64,000 nucleotides of DNA from Ehretia macrophylla (GCA_037974665.1 CM075770.1:1004501-1068500); one strand, 5' to 3'. Counted from the stretch's first letter, positions 11,010 to 24,606 are shown. The notes: generated by a model from the letters alone, not told the origin. Made by a program: numbers and translations.

Positions 11010-13914
11010 TGTGACACCCCGATCCCTCTCGAGATCGGGAGTTCTAACAACAAATCTATTCACAACTCAAACCAAACCCGGGCATAATTTTAGGGAAAAC
11101 GGACGGAGTCTCTCCTGTTTCTAGGCAAAAACAATAAACCTGCGACAGCATACAAGAGGACCAATACCATGTCCAAACATTCAACTACTTCAAGGCCATC
11201 CGAGCCTTGGTTCACAACAAGCAATCACAAACCAATATACATTCATGCTTAGCAATTAAACTACACCAACCTATTGCATAAGTTAGACTATCATATCTTT
11301 CTATCTCTTTCTTTGTCATTACAAACATACATTGAAATTAAGCTACATTAACTAAATACATAATCTAACTTATTAAACCACCTCCACAATCTAATGAAAC
11401 TTAAATTACATCCCTTTTGACATTAAATACATATAATACATAAAAGCATACATCTTTACAACTTTGACAACTCAATTCACATAGGCACGCAAGACAACTC
11501 TTCAAGCACGAGCTTTCACGAAATCACGAACTTTCCAGCTAACATGACATTTTCTGAAATGTGGTGGTAAGGAGTGAGTATACACAACACGTATACTCAG
11601 TGAGGGCGAGACAGATATCGAGTTGGAGAGAAAGAAAGTCGTACAATGCAAATAAACACAGCTAAGCAATAAGGTCAGTAAGAAAGCATTCAATACAAAC
11701 GACAATATATTAAACATTCAAGAAAGCATTAACACAACCATTCAAAGCTATACCACACTCTGAAGGCTATGGTTCACTCTTACGAGCAATATACCATTTC
11801 ATGAGCGATACATCAATATCGAGCTTGATGTTAACAACGATGACAATAAGCGCGCAACCACCTTATAACACCAGTTTGGAATACCGCGGAAGTATCCATC
11901 AATTCTACGACCCAAATCTCCCTGGGAGGCAACCCAAGCGAGAAGATGGAATAGCCACGGAGCTAGAGCAACCAACACTGGCAACCCGAGGCTACCTAGA
12001 GAGGCCCATCACTCACACGATGGACACTATGCAATGCAAGACTCGATACAAGGAAATAAACGAGCGATAGCACAATAATACAGATAGAGGAAATAAACGA
12101 GATATCAAGCATTATTCAACAACTGTTAAACATTTCAATCAATAATCAACTCTAACAAGCGTAATAAGCAATAACAAGCATTTGCAATCAAACAAATAAC
12201 AAGAAGAACACCAACGAATATTATCAAGCAATAACAAGTATTCTATAGGCATTATAAGCATTCTATAGGCAATATAAGCATTCCATAAGCAATATAAGCA
12301 TTCTATAAGCAATATTCTATGAAAACACACAAAATCACGAAAATGACCCCAACTTGCCAAACGCTACTACTTTCAAACGAGCCACGAACTTTGGAAACCG
12401 ACTTCACCAATCCTCCTAGGTCACCATAAGGCACGTCTAAAGGCCCCGAAACCCTACTTAACCCTAGAATTCACGCAAAGCCCCGATTTCTCCCTTTGCT
12501 CGTTTGAACTACAACTATGCTAACCAAACACCCAACCAACGCCATAATCGCACCAAAAGTGCTTCCATGGCCTCCTGAAATAATGTCATCACGCAAAATG
12601 AGAAAATGCTAAAATCAACCTAAACGACCCCGACTTTCACCAAGGCATTTTTCTCATTTTTTCCATTACGCAACCTAAACAAATCATGCATTTAGACATT
12701 CTAGCATACCTAGCACCTTTTCACATCAACAGACAGCATAACAGCGCACCTTTATCATTTCAAGGGTTTACTATTTATGTTTTACTATTCAACTAACAAA
12801 TTATATTTCAATTTCAATATTCAACCGCAGAAAATGTTAAAAAGCTATAAATACATGTTCTACGATTGCTAGAGAATATTCTATAAGCCTCAAAAAGATC
12901 AAAATAACATTCTACGGATAAAACCCAAAAATTAAAGTTAAAGCATAAAACTTTCAAATGCGCAATTAAACATGAAACACTCACCTTAGACGCTCCTAGA
13001 CGCTAGGAAAACCTTGTAGGATGCCTCAGAAACCACCCCGTGCAAGCTCACGCGAAGAATCGAAGATTTGATGTTGAATTTTCTTTTTTTCTCTCCTTAT
13101 TTTTTCCCGGCCCTGTCCTCTATGTTCAGCTCTGAATTTTCTTTGTTTTGTGCTCATTTAAGCTATTAAAAAGGATGACAAAGGTCAAAGGTCAAGCCCC
13201 TTGGTCAAACCACTTAAAAATTGGTCAAACTAGCCTATTTCATGCATTTTAAAGCTAAAACAACTAATGAAATATTAATTCTAGCTAACAACAATTAAAA
13301 TATAAAATTTAAGACACCAAACACTAGTTTTCACTATTTGTTGAGGACTAGGAACCGCTCTCTAATTATCGCTCTCGATATGCTATGCACTTTGCGTCAA
13401 TAGAAGAAGTGACAATTAAATCTCAAAGAAACTAATAAATATATCATTTTTGGAAAGCATCATAGTTTAAAATTTAATCCGACTCGGAGCTACTTTTCTC
13501 ATTTATTTGAGAACCGAGTGATTTTAATGCAAAACGACCAAAACCGATTATTAAAATAATCAAAACAATCAAGGTAATCAATATTCATTTAAAATAATTA
13601 ATTTAACTATTTCTAGAACATTTTAAAGAATTATGAAGTTAATATTAAGCTACAAATGAAGATTAATATAAACACGTAATCGAATACAATTAAACCCTAA
13701 CATTTAAAATAACACTTAATTAATCACAAGAGAATAAATTCAATTACTATAATTATTAGAAATAGGTAATAATCTTTTAATTATTCAATTTACAACTACT
13801 AAATGCTTCCAAGAGAAATATTAAAATAGTGCAAATTGGTTGATTTAACTAAATAAACATTTAATCAAATGCAGTCAAGTGCTATTAAATGCATACCGGA
13901 TTCGTGGTATCACA
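11010..13914. mobile_element. Solo LTR, 2.9 kb, probably Ty3/gypsy, nested in the CACTA element
   Basis: The element starts TGTGACACCCC and ends GGTATCACA, giving TG..CA termini with an imperfect inverted TGTGAYAC. It is bounded on both sides by GTTAA (11005-11009 and 13915-13919), a 5-bp target duplication. No gag, protease or polymerase frame is found inside, so it is one LTR left by recombination (or a non-coding derivative). The reverse complement ends GGGGTGTCACA, a common plant gypsy LTR terminus, so the parent probably lay on the minus strand. It shares short blocks with the solo LTR at 18350. Confidence 0.85.
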
Positions 13915-13919
13915 GTTAA

Positions 13920-14256
13920 TATGGGAAATTTATCAGGATTTTGTAGAATTTTCAAAGTGGACTTGTTATATCCGGATTTAAAGCTTCATGTTCGTCTATT
14001 TATTTGAATAATATTTGCAAAATATAATTTAAAGTTAATTTCATGTATGTTTTAAGTTGTACAATTTTTTATGTATACCATTCTCTTCATTGAATAAAAT
14101 ATTTTTGGATTAGTTTGTTGTGTATATTTGTCATGTTGTCAAACTCATGCATTATAATTCTCACTCATAGAATTATCTAGCTCTTTTACCTAATTATGTA
14201 TTACGTACTTTTATGTTATGCAATAACATTTACCAAATTGCTTAGTGCATCATTTC
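13920..14256 (+). other. CACTA sequence between the solo LTR and the transposase start
   Basis: AT-rich, no reading frame. It joins directly to the sequence before 11005 when the LTR is removed and probably held the 5' leader or an intron of the transposase gene. Confidence 0.4.
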
Positions 14257-17200
14257 ATGGAGTCAAATCGTGAATGGATGTATCAAAAATGGATTGACGG
14301 TAATCTTAATGATGCCTTTATCCAAGGTGTTTCGGATTTTGTATCCTTCGCAAGCAACCAAAATTATTATATGGATGACAAAAAGATAAGATGTTCATGT
14401 GTAAGATGCCGGAACTTAAAATTCCAAACAACAGGAAATGTGGTAGATCATCTGTATCAGAAGAGTTTTATGTCTTTTTACTATCAATGGATTGCACAAG
14501 GCGAACATGTGCTTAACAATTATGTTCCAAGTGCACAAACTTGGGCGTATAATCAAGAGCAACATGAGGGTGAAACGAATAATTACAGAACATTGGTTTT
14601 TTACGATGCCGGTCCGCAGTTCACCAACAATCACAATGTTGAGATTAATGAAGAACCTAACATGGAAGCACAAGAATTTTTTGTGTTGTTGAATGTCGCT
14701 GATAGGCCATTGTTTGATGGTTGTGCGAAACTTACTCAATTGTCAGTCGTGGCTCGATACATGAATAAGAAGTTCGAGCATAATATGAGCACCTCCTTAT
14801 TTAACAGGTTCATTGTAGAATTAATAGAAGTGTTGCCTGATAATCATAACTTGCCTAAAAACCTTTATAGCTTTAAGCAACTAATGATACCATTAGGGTT
14901 GGGATATCAGAAGATTGATGTTTGCGTAAATGGATGCACCTTATTTTACAAGGATCGGAGTCTCATGAAAAATTGTCTGCGGTGTGGCCACGCACGGTTC
15001 AAGGATGTATTTGGTGGTAGAAAACGGGGTAAGCCTATTTCACACAAATAGTTAAGATATTTTCCTTTGACACCAATGTTAAAAATATTGTACATGTCAA
15101 ATGCTACAGCAAAACACATGACGTGGCACAAAAATCACAATGTCGAGAATGGAAAAATTTGCCATCCATCAGATGTCGAAGCTTGTAAATATTTCGACTA
15201 CGTGTATCCAGATTTCGCTGCAGAAGCAAAAAATGTTCGGCTAAGCCTTTGTTCAGATGGTTTTAACCCATACAGCTCAAATGCGCAACCTTATTCTATC
15301 TAGCCAGTGATAATTACCCCATACAATCTTCCACCATGGATGTGCATGAAGGAACCCGTAATATTTTTGACACTACTCATTCCAGGTCCCAAGCATCCCG
15401 GTAAGAATATTGATGTCTACCTAGAGCCCTTGATCGATGAATTGATAACTCAATGGCCGGAAGGGACATTATGTTATGATATTTCAACGAAGACTAATTT
15501 TTGTTTGAGGGCAGTCTTGATGTCGACAATAAATGACTTCTCGGCTTATGGTATGTTGTCGGGTTGGAGCACACATGCAAGGTTATCGTGTCCTATTTGC
15601 ATGAAAAAAACAAGAGTTTTTCACTTACCAGCGGGGAAGAAGCTTTCATTCTTTGAGTGTCATCGTCAATTCTTAACACATAATAGCTCATTAGGACGTG
15701 AATTGATAAATTTTATCAAGGATAGTCAGGAGATATCTACACTTCCACCACGATTATCTGGGCAACAAATTTGGGAATGGATGAAAATTTTCCTGTCAAT
15801 CAAATAGAGATCTTGCAAGAAGTTACATGAATTTGGTATAGCGCATAATTGGACGAAAAGAAGTATATTTGGGATTTGCCATACTGGAAGATGTACCTTA
15901 TTCGTCACAACTTAGACGTGATGCATATTGAGAAAAATATTTTCGACAATGTTTTCAATACTATCATGGCTGTTAAGGGTAAGACTAACGACAACCTTCA
16001 AGCTCGGAAAAACATGTCCACTTTTTGCAATCGTCCAGAATTGTGCGGTGACAATTCAAACAAAATCAGTGTATACACACTCCCTAGAGAAAAAAGAAAA
16101 GTGCTCCTACAATGGGTTGCAGGCATAAAATTTCCTGATGGTTATGCTTCTAATTTATCAAATTGTGTCGACATGAAAGATTTGAAAATGTCACACATGA
16201 AGAGCCACGATTATCATATCTTTATGGAGAGAATGCTTCCCATTGCATTACGCGAGCTAATGTCGAAACTGGCTTCGGAGACATTTGCTGAGTTAAGCTT
16301 ATTTTTTAGCAATCTATGTTGTTTAATTCTGCAAAGAACCGAATTGGAAATGATGCAATATAATATAGTCATGACGCTGTACAAACTGGAGAAGATATTG
16401 CCTCCTGTATTTTTTGACTCAATGGAGCACTTACCTGTCCATTTGGTTTATGAAGCGATATGCTGTGGACCTGTTCAATATCGGTGAATGTATCATTTCA
16501 AAAGGTTTTTGCAAGGTCTAAAGAGGATAGTTAAGAATAAAGCACGTGTGGAAGGATCTATTTGCGAAGCTTATCACGTTCTAGAGACTTCAACTTTTTG
16601 TTCATATTATTTTGAATAATACGTGTCAACTAAAAGCAGAAGGCTAGGTCGAAACAACCAGTATAACGAGGTGGACTATCCTGAGGGTTACTTATCTATA
16701 TTTACTTGTCAGGGTTGTCCAATTGGGACGGATGTAGAGGTCTCCCTACCGGAAGATGATATCCAGTTGGCACACTTGTATGTACTCATGAATTGCCCAG
16801 AGGTGCAGCCATATATCAGGTACGTTTGCAACGATTGCGTATACAATGTCATCCGTTGGGATTATCATTGTGAAACTTTTAATGGGAAGCTTTAAAAATT
16901 TGTGTAGATTGTTTGAGGAATACTTGGAACAACAAAACGACCCTATGAACCAAAGAGATAGACAGTTGTTGTTTGACAGATCTTTCCCGAGATGGTTATA
17001 TGGCCAGGTCAGAACACGTTTTTCAATTGTCACCTATTCATTAAGGGCACTGGCCATATGAGTATTAACCAACTGTAATCGTATTGCAGTTAAGAGATAG
17101 GTATGACGTAGACGAGCGTGTGAAATATCTCTCCAAATGGCCATATAGAAAGGCCCGCAGATGGTGTAGATACATGGTAAATGGATAAAGGTTCTCTACA

Positions 17201-17860
17201 TTCGAATATGGGTCTTCAAAGTCCACGAACAATAGTGGAGTATTCGTAAGAGGTACCTGCGATGGTATAGCTGGGCAAATTGGGTATTATGGTGTTCTGA
17301 AGGACATTATTGAACTTGAATATCATAATCCAACGATACAACATAGAAGAGTTGTTCTTTTTAAGTGCGATTGGTATGATACCACTAACGATAGAGGTGT
17401 GAAGTCCAATCACATGACCGGTTTGGTTGAGGTGAACTTGAAAAGAAGATATCCCAAGAATGAACCGTTTGTTTTCGCAAGTTAATCCCAACAAGTGTAC
17501 TATTATGTATATCTAGGGGCCAAGAGAAAACGAGTTGATTGGGTTGCCGTTGTTAAAATCCGGCCAAGACATTTCTATGACATGGACAGACAGGAAATAA
17601 ATGTGGATGATAATATAAGTTTTTAATCGGATCACATGAATGTTCCAACAATGGAACCGAATGATTTGGATCCTAATTAACATATTAATTATTCAGTTGT
17701 AGACACTGAAATAACAATAGAAGACCTTAATGTCGAAAATGGAGATGTAGAAGCATATGTAGATGACGAAGAAGACGAGCATGGTGATGATGATGATGAT
17801 GAAAACGATAATGATGATGATGACAATGATGACAGTGGCAATGAGAAAAATGATGATTAA
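14257..17860 (+). pseudogene. TNP2-type CACTA transposase (Transposase_21), decayed
   Basis: This is the main transposase of the CACTA element, which cuts the element ends in the nucleus. The ATG at 14257 gives MESNREWMYQKW, the usual start of the transposase-associated domain, with the zinc-binding IRCSCVRCRN. The Transposase_21 core follows (PHLYNLPPWMC-like segment at 15320, DINVYLEPLIDEL-like at 15405, GWSTHARLSCPIC at 15562), then DLPYWK/RHNLDVMHIEKN (15880-15940) and GPVQYR (16467), a DUF4218-like part, and a DUF4216-like part (17280-17600) ending in an Asp-rich acidic tail (17735-17858). It is broken: in-frame stops at 15049, 15301, 15805 and 16485 (the last replaces Trp after GPVQYR), a frameshift near 15850, and further stops near 17188 and 17482. 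Introns may explain some breaks near 16820 and 17005. Confidence 0.88.
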
Positions 17861-18036
17861 AATAAAAAACAAAGGGTAGGTCTCGAAGAATGTTCATGAT
17901 TTTTTTTCAAATTATTGTTTAATGAATCCATATATTGTGTTATCTATGACAGTTTTCGTAGAAGTATGCAACGGTACATTTTTTCATCTATATATGTTTA
18001 TTTATATATTATAATAGTAATGTGTTGAAACAGGCA

Positions 18037-21000
18037 ATGGGAGGCGGTGAAAATCCAAATCGAAAGGTGAAAAAATAACTGAAGCAAAACAGCTTGTTCG
18101 GGAACAGGAGGCCTACTACTCATACACCGACCACGGTGCTAGAGACCCAGCAATTCTCTCCGATCGGCTATAATGATACTCTGACATTGGGTGGTCGTGG
18201 ATAAATAGGTACGCAGCATGTTAGTGGTCGTGGATCCACATCGGCACATACAACTACTGTTTGTGGAATTGACAATGTCCCATTGGTTATTGGTCGTGGT
18301 TCGTCTAATTCATCAGTAGGAACGTAGCATCGGATCTCCGACGATGCGCTGTCACGCCCCAACCCGACCTATATAGGTTAGACAAGGGAGTGATCTAAAC
18401 ATTCAAGTCATTTCATGTACTTAATCGTTCATGAAAGTTTAACATTTAACGTTTAGCCTAAACTCCACCAATTCTCCAGAAAATCGGCAGCATAACGACT
18501 GTAATTGGGCTCTTTAGTTTGACCTAATTCTGTAAACGCCTTGAAACTTTCGATCTCTTATTCATTTCCAACTAAGGTTGTTATTTATCACCAATCGGGG
18601 TGCCTACTAGTTATATCAAAGCCTCGTTTGACTAATAACCTAGCATGATACTATGTCTCGTTTATTTGTCAATCCAGTTACACCGGTACCTGTTGATCTT
18701 AGCTTAACAATGAGTGTCTGCTTAAGATTGGATAAATTCATTTTACTTAACTTTTATCTAGTACTTCATAAGTTTGTGATAAATACAAAACCAAAGTAGC
18801 GATAGCAAAATGACCAGAAGAGTGTGTACCTAGTTATGATTAGTACAAGCCAAAATTAGACCCTAAATTACAACGGGGGTCATTTACAATACAACAACAA
18901 GCAACATAAGAAATAGACTTCAAGCAACATATCGTTCACAAAATGGCCATAGTCAAGTAAGGCACGTAGGGCAAGTAATTATTCCAAGGAGTCATCAATA
19001 GACACGTTGTCCTCAGGTACCTGGTTATGGTCTTCTTCATCTGAGATGATAAAAAAGGATGAGTCCTTACGAACTCAGCGAAGGGGAACGAGAAATACGT
19101 TATGAAACTCTTTTTCCGGTTAACTTATGAAAAATCTCTTTTTGAAAACATGTCATGTATTACAAGTAATAAGGTACGCAAAGTATAAGAATTAAATTGA
19201 GCAACAAATACAATTACCAATCATTTCAAGGATACGTTAAGAATTTGCTCTCAATATCGATTTCAATACGATTGTTGCTGCCGACTTCAATAATCCACTT
19301 ATCCCTCCCATTTGGGTGTACTCCGGATGTACCTCGAAAATCTACGACCCAACTCTCCGAGGGTGGAATGCCAAGCGAGAGAGGGAATTGGACCATGGTA
19401 GTCACGGTAACACCGGCAAGCCCGATGCCGCCCGGCGTGCGTGAAACGTTACCATGCCACAATGAAAGGTTGCAACCTTGTATGCAATGCACATTTATAA
19501 CATTTAACGTATCACATTAGGAGGACAACAAAGTAGGTTGCCTCCGAGCAGTTATAAGATCGCACGTTAACAAGTAAACACACAAGGCATGCTATGACAA
19601 GTAATTTCACTTGTAAGGCACATGGAGTTACACGAATATTAAACGGACAGCCATGTAACACATGTGAATCAAGTCATATAACTCATTTCGGGGTTCACGC
19701 AATCAAATAATAAGGTTATACAACATGCAACGATATCTACGTGGGACCAGGTACAAGAAAGGTCTACTTGTCAACATGTAATCAACGAAATCACATTTAG
19801 GGCTATAGGGACAACTACGGGCAGCCCCCTAATTACATAATTAGACATGATAAACATGAGATCAACACTTAGCGCGTTTTCATAGTCACTAGGGTTTCAA
19901 TTCATGCTTACTCGTGCGATTAAGCCACAAGTTGTCACGTAATTAAACTCAAGCCATGCATCGATTAATTAAAACACCCTCAATCATTCAAAATAGTCCA
20001 CACAACATCCAAGTGCCACAATCCCAAGCATTTAATACAATGAGAGAAGTTACAATAATTTTCATAGCATATCACTAAACAAAAATCTCACTGCAATGGT
20101 TTGTTTTCATACAATCATTTAGAAAAGCAAACAATCTCCAATTCTAGTGAGCAAAATGTCAAATTAAATCTTAAGGAGTAAACTAATCCAGAAACAAACC
20201 TCGCATCATTTGGAGTTCGGATTCAAGAGTTATAGCCAAAATGGTGAGACTACGCAAAACTGTCCAGATTTGTACACATTTCAATACTTGTCGTTTTTGA
20301 GGACCTTAGGGTCAGATTTAGCCTTAGTCTATTTCTGAAAAATCTAGAAATCTACCAAATTTCATGCATTTTAGATATCATTTACTAAGTAAAAACTGGT
20401 TCGTTCTACAAGGACAGTGAACTGCCAAAAACCTGCTCCATTTTTTCAGATTTTCCAGATTTGGACACCTTTCGATGTTTTTCCATTTTGGGGACCTTAG
20501 AGTCACAATTGGCCTTGGCCTATTTCTACTAAAAATGCTCATAACTAGCAAAACTAGTAACCCACCAATTTTCACACGTTTTTAACACCATTTACCTGGT
20601 AAAATTCACTTCGCTCCAATAAGTCAAAAAACTGCCATTTACGCGATTTCACCTATCTTCAAATTCTAGCCAAATATCTTGCCATGCATGTTTACAAAAG
20701 CTCATGTACACATATATATCACAAGTACAGAGGTAAAAATAGACATATGAAGGCATGCATGTGATTTTTGAAAGCTTTTCAAAAGAGTTTTAGCCCTCAC
20801 CTTAGCAAGACAATAATAAAGATGCACAAAGCTCTTGATGATGCACAAGATCGTCTTTCTCCTTGCTTGGCTAAGAGATAACTTGAGTTTCTCTAATTCC
20901 TAGCTTAGTTACCATGTTCTTAGTATGTGCATGTGGTTAGAACAAAAAGAAATGAATTAGAAGCTATCAACATACCTAAGGGCCGAATGAGTGTTCTATG

Positions 21001-23884
21001 AGCTTGTATGCATGTTTCTTTGCTTCTAGCTTGCTTGGTCGAGTTCCTAGGGCCTTGAGTGCCTTGAGGAACCTTAGGATGATGAACTTAAGCTATGGAG
21101 ACTAAGAGTGCAGCCAAGGCCGAGAGAGAGAGAGAGGAAACGAGAGAGTGAGAGAATGGGAGAAAGAAATGAAAAACTTTGAAGAGTTTTGATGCTTTTG
21201 TGGGCATGTGTTGGCCTTGAGCTTCACAAAATTCTGATTTTGTGTCTTCAAGAGCATATTTTTTAATTGTCTAGCATGGGCAATTGAGTGGGCCGAGATT
21301 GTGGTGCATTGGGTAGGGTTTTAAGTCATTTTTTTATGCTTTGTTTTATATGTTGTCTAGGTATAATTTTTGAATTATGCAAACTCTTGTCAAATGCATC
21401 ATGTGGTTGGCCAAGCTAGTGTTCCAATCAGAATTTTTTGTCATGTTTTGAGCATTATTATATTGTGTGTTTGGGATGTGCAAAAGAATAAAGAATAAAG
21501 AATAAGAATGTTTAGCTTTTGGTGAAATTTCGTCTTCTAGTGAGTTGAATTAGCATTTTAATATTAGTTAGTGGAGTTTGTAGGATTAATGAATGATCTA
21601 GTGGTTCATGTAAGATGCTTTCTTGATTAGCGTGCGGGCACGCTTTCCTAGGTTTAGGGCACACATTAGGAGGTAGGGCACGAACTACGAGACGAAAGCA
21701 CATTTCCCAAGCAAATGCACGCAACCCTAAATGAATGCACGTAATTCAATGCAAGGCACACAAACGAAACACAACTCTTAAACTTAGGTCAAGGCACGCA
21801 AATATAGGTTAGGACACTTAAACGAGGTTTTGCACGCAAATCGAGGTTGGACCTCACATGCGCATCCCCAACCAGAGCAGCCATATGTACAGGGCCCGTC
21901 AACTGATCAAAATGAACAACATTGTTTATCATTTGGATTGTCAGATGAATTAGAGGACTTATGCGTAGATGGGAATGGCGCTTCAATGGCAGGTGGTGCA
22001 GAATTTTTTAATATGCCTGAATCTTCGCATGCTGTTGAGAGACGGGCTGCAGGCATCAAAGATTGGCCATTTTATGGATTCCATTCTCTAGCCGATTATA
22101 CGGTATGGCAAAGTGACAAGCGACGATATGTGAAGGTCGTAGGAAACGGGTATATATTACTTTAAATCATCCATTTAATAAATCTTATATTTTTTTTTCC
22201 AAGATATAACATATTGTGATTATGTAATGTTGTATAAATGAGATCCATATAATGCTGTCAAAGGGGTTTCAAGAGCTCTACATGCTGGGTATGTAGAGCC
22301 GTGGTTGAAATACAGGCAGGTCCCAAGTGATACAAGAAGATTATGGTTTGAATATTTCAAGGTATGAAATGTTAACGCAATAAAGATTGTACAATGAGCA
22401 CAATAAATGTTGAATTATAAGGATCATAATATTAGTGTTTTCAGAGGGAGTGCAAGTGGCTTCCAATTGATGAAGCTGCAGTTTGACACAAGTTTGAATC
22501 TACTACAAGACGCCGAATTTTGGATTTGACAAACAAAGGACGGACAAAAACGAAAAAGCTAGATTTCATACCACTTGCTGTATGGGACCAAATGTTGGAG
22601 CTTTGGCAAAGACCAGAGTGGCAAAAAATATCGAAGAGAAATTCAAACAACCGAAAGGTCAATCTGTCTACTCACCATCTGGGTTCAATCCCAACCCATG
22701 AGGCAGCTAGAAGAATGGTATTGATTTAGTAATACAATCTTGGTTAATTTTATATGTTATGCAAACGAATAAATATATATGTGAAATACACATTCGGCTA
22801 TAGGTTGATTTGGTAAATTGCTATCGTAGGAAAAAGAACTAGGGAGGACAGTGACTTATGCGGAGGTTTTCCAGAAGGTTCATCGCAAGGGGGCAGACGG
22901 ACCGTACACAGACTCTTAGGCCGAGCAGACTATGGTATGTATTATCCATGTAATTTCTGGTGGAGTTAGCAATGCATAGGGGTTATGTTGAAAACAAATT
23001 GGGATTTATGATTAATGAGAAAAAGGTGTGTTGGATTTGCAAAGTATTTTAAAATGTTAAAGCTAATATTTAAAAGGGAAAATATAACTTTAGTGATGTG
23101 CGATCACAAATTTGTTTATGATTTTAACAAACATTTCACAAATGGAACATGGTTACTTGTTGTACCCACATGTGTTGTATAATGTTTGAAAATGTCTCCT
23201 TAGAATTGTAGTAGCACTTGATTAATATGTTGAGGATAAGTGTGGTAACGAATAAGTTTGGACACATGTGGATTATGTTGGCTTTATTCCATAATAGGTT
23301 TTTGGAAAAAGTCTGAAATACAGGGGAGACTTTGCCTGTTTTTTTATTGAGATGTAAATGCATTCTAACAAGATATAATGCCTTAATATTGTGTGTTTGA
23401 ATATTAATTTTGTGTTGAGTCATTGAAATGAATGTTTGTGCAACAAACCAGAGGTGGTAATACTAACATGTTAATCTCATTTTTGCAGGCTCGTTACGAC
23501 GAAATGCTCCAAACGGTAAGGAATGCATCGGAATCAAACTCCAACCCAATGTCTGTGGATCATAACGCAGTATTTTTACAGGTTGTAGGACCACTACGCA
23601 AAGGTCGGATATATGGGGTAGGTTCTCAGGTTTCAGTTGAATCTGTCACGAACACTGCAACTCAGCCTCGACGTGTTATCACAGAGGAACAACTGGCACA
23701 CTTCGTTACGAGAGCCACATTGACTTTGAACGAAACAGTGACAAGTCAGGAGGAGATAATCAATCAACTTTAGCAACAATTAAAGAAGCAGAACGAAGTG
23801 TTAGAAGTCCTTGTAGCAAAAGTTTGTGGTCAACCTGAAGAGCAACATTCTTTATCTTCACATAATGATGATAATGGAGAATAA
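18037..23884 (+). pseudogene. Transposase_24 (Ptta/En/Spm) gene, split by a solo LTR and decayed
   Basis: This is the second CACTA protein, of the plant Ptta/En/Spm transposase family, probably the end-binding partner of TNP2. A Ser/Gly-rich N-terminal part runs from ATG 18037 to 18349, with stops after KVKK and GGRG, and is cut by the LTR insertion at 18350-21858. Coding resumes at 21864 (HPQPEQPYVQ), then YVEPWLKYRQVPSDTRR (22292), ECKWLPIDEA (22449), RRRILDLTNKGRTK (22510), the diagnostic ELGRTVTYAEVFQKVH (22838), and VVGPLRKGRIYGVGSQ (23582). A coiled-coil-like tail (QEEIINQL, then KKQNEVLEVLVAKV) ends with TAA at 23882-23884. Stops occur at about 22482, 22918 and 23773. Several GT..AG introns lie between the blocks. 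Confidence 0.85.
18350..21858. mobile_element. Solo LTR, 3.5 kb, probably Ty3/gypsy, nested in the CACTA element
   Basis: It starts TGTCACGCCCC and ends GGACCTCACA, bounded by a perfect 5-bp duplication TGCGC (18345-18349 and 21859-21863). No retrotransposon protein frame is present. Its reverse complement ends GGGGCGTGACA, as in many plant gypsy LTRs, so the minus orientation is likely. A GA-rich tract lies at 21123-21156 and repeated GCACGCAA motifs near 21714-21838. Short blocks such as TCTACGACCCAA (19341) and AACTCAGCGA.GGGG (19072) match the solo LTR at 11010 at similar offsets, so the two come from related families. Confidence 0.87.
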
Positions 23885-24109
23885 TTTGTTATAATGTTAA
23901 ACCAGTAGTTTGATGTTTAAAACACTACCATTTACAGGACATGTCTTTTTGTAACAGTTTAAAATAGTAGTATGTATTTTAATTAAATATAGCATATCGG
24001 ATTTGCGGCATTATAGGAAATGAATTTCACAAAAAAAAACAGGTTCAATTTGGGATTCTCTTCAAAAAAAATTGAAGGAATTGTGACTCATTACATTAGA
24101 CGGAATGGT

Positions 24110-24580
24110 TAAGTTAGTGAGGGCTTAGTGAGGGCTTGGTGAAGGTTTGGGTTAGTGACGGATTGGCGAGGTTAAAAAGGCGAGGGCTTGGCGACGACAA
24201 TTTTGGTGACAGCTTGGTGAGGGGAATGATTTGGCGAGTGCTTGGTGACAACAATCTTTGGTGACGGGCGGGTGAGGGGAAAGATTGGCGAGCGCTTGGC
24301 GATGGGGAATGTGGTGACAGTTTTGGGACAGCTCCAGTTGATGAGGGCTCGGTGACGGCAAACTATAGTGACGGCTTGGAGACGGGAAACAATGGCGACA
24401 GCTTGGTGACGGAGGAATTGGAGAAGGGATGGAGATAGTTTGGTAGTTGTCACCAATTTGATGACAGTTTAGTGAAGGGAACTATTTTGGCAACAACCTC
24501 GTGTCTGACGGACGATTCCCTTCACCGTGTTGTCGTAAATTCCAAATTGGCGACAGCACAGTGAGGGAATCGTCTCTCAC
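24110..24580. repeat. Right subterminal repeat array of the CACTA element
   Basis: About twenty copies of a GGTGACGG / GGCGAGGGCTTGG type motif follow each other every 15-30 bp, nearly all in one orientation, then invert in the last 100 bp (CTCACTGTGCTGTC-type). This mirrors the left array and marks the right end of the element. Confidence 0.75.
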
Positions 24581-24606
24581 AAAATCTAGTAATTTTTGTA
24601 GTTTAA

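Larger units (their letters stand above)
8163..24603 (+). mobile_element. CACTA (En/Spm) DNA transposon, 16.4 kb with two nested solo LTRs
   Basis: The left end is CACTATAAAAAAAAC at 8163; the right end is AATTTTTGTAGTT at 24591-24603, the inverse of CACTA with the final G changed to T. Both ends abut TAA (8160-8162 and 24604-24606), a 3-bp target duplication as expected for CACTA. Subterminal regions (8190-8480 and 24110-24580) are packed with GTGACGG/GTGAGGG-type repeats, the usual transposase-binding arrays. Inside are a TNP2-type transposase pseudogene and a Transposase_24 pseudogene, both on +. Removing the two solo LTRs and their duplications leaves about 10.0 kb, a typical autonomous size. 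The coding parts are broken, so it is no longer autonomous. Confidence 0.92.

Noticed and set aside
11801-12360. Open frames in the first solo LTR
   Set aside because: They lie inside LTR sequence conserved with the second LTR at the DNA level and match no retrotransposon protein.
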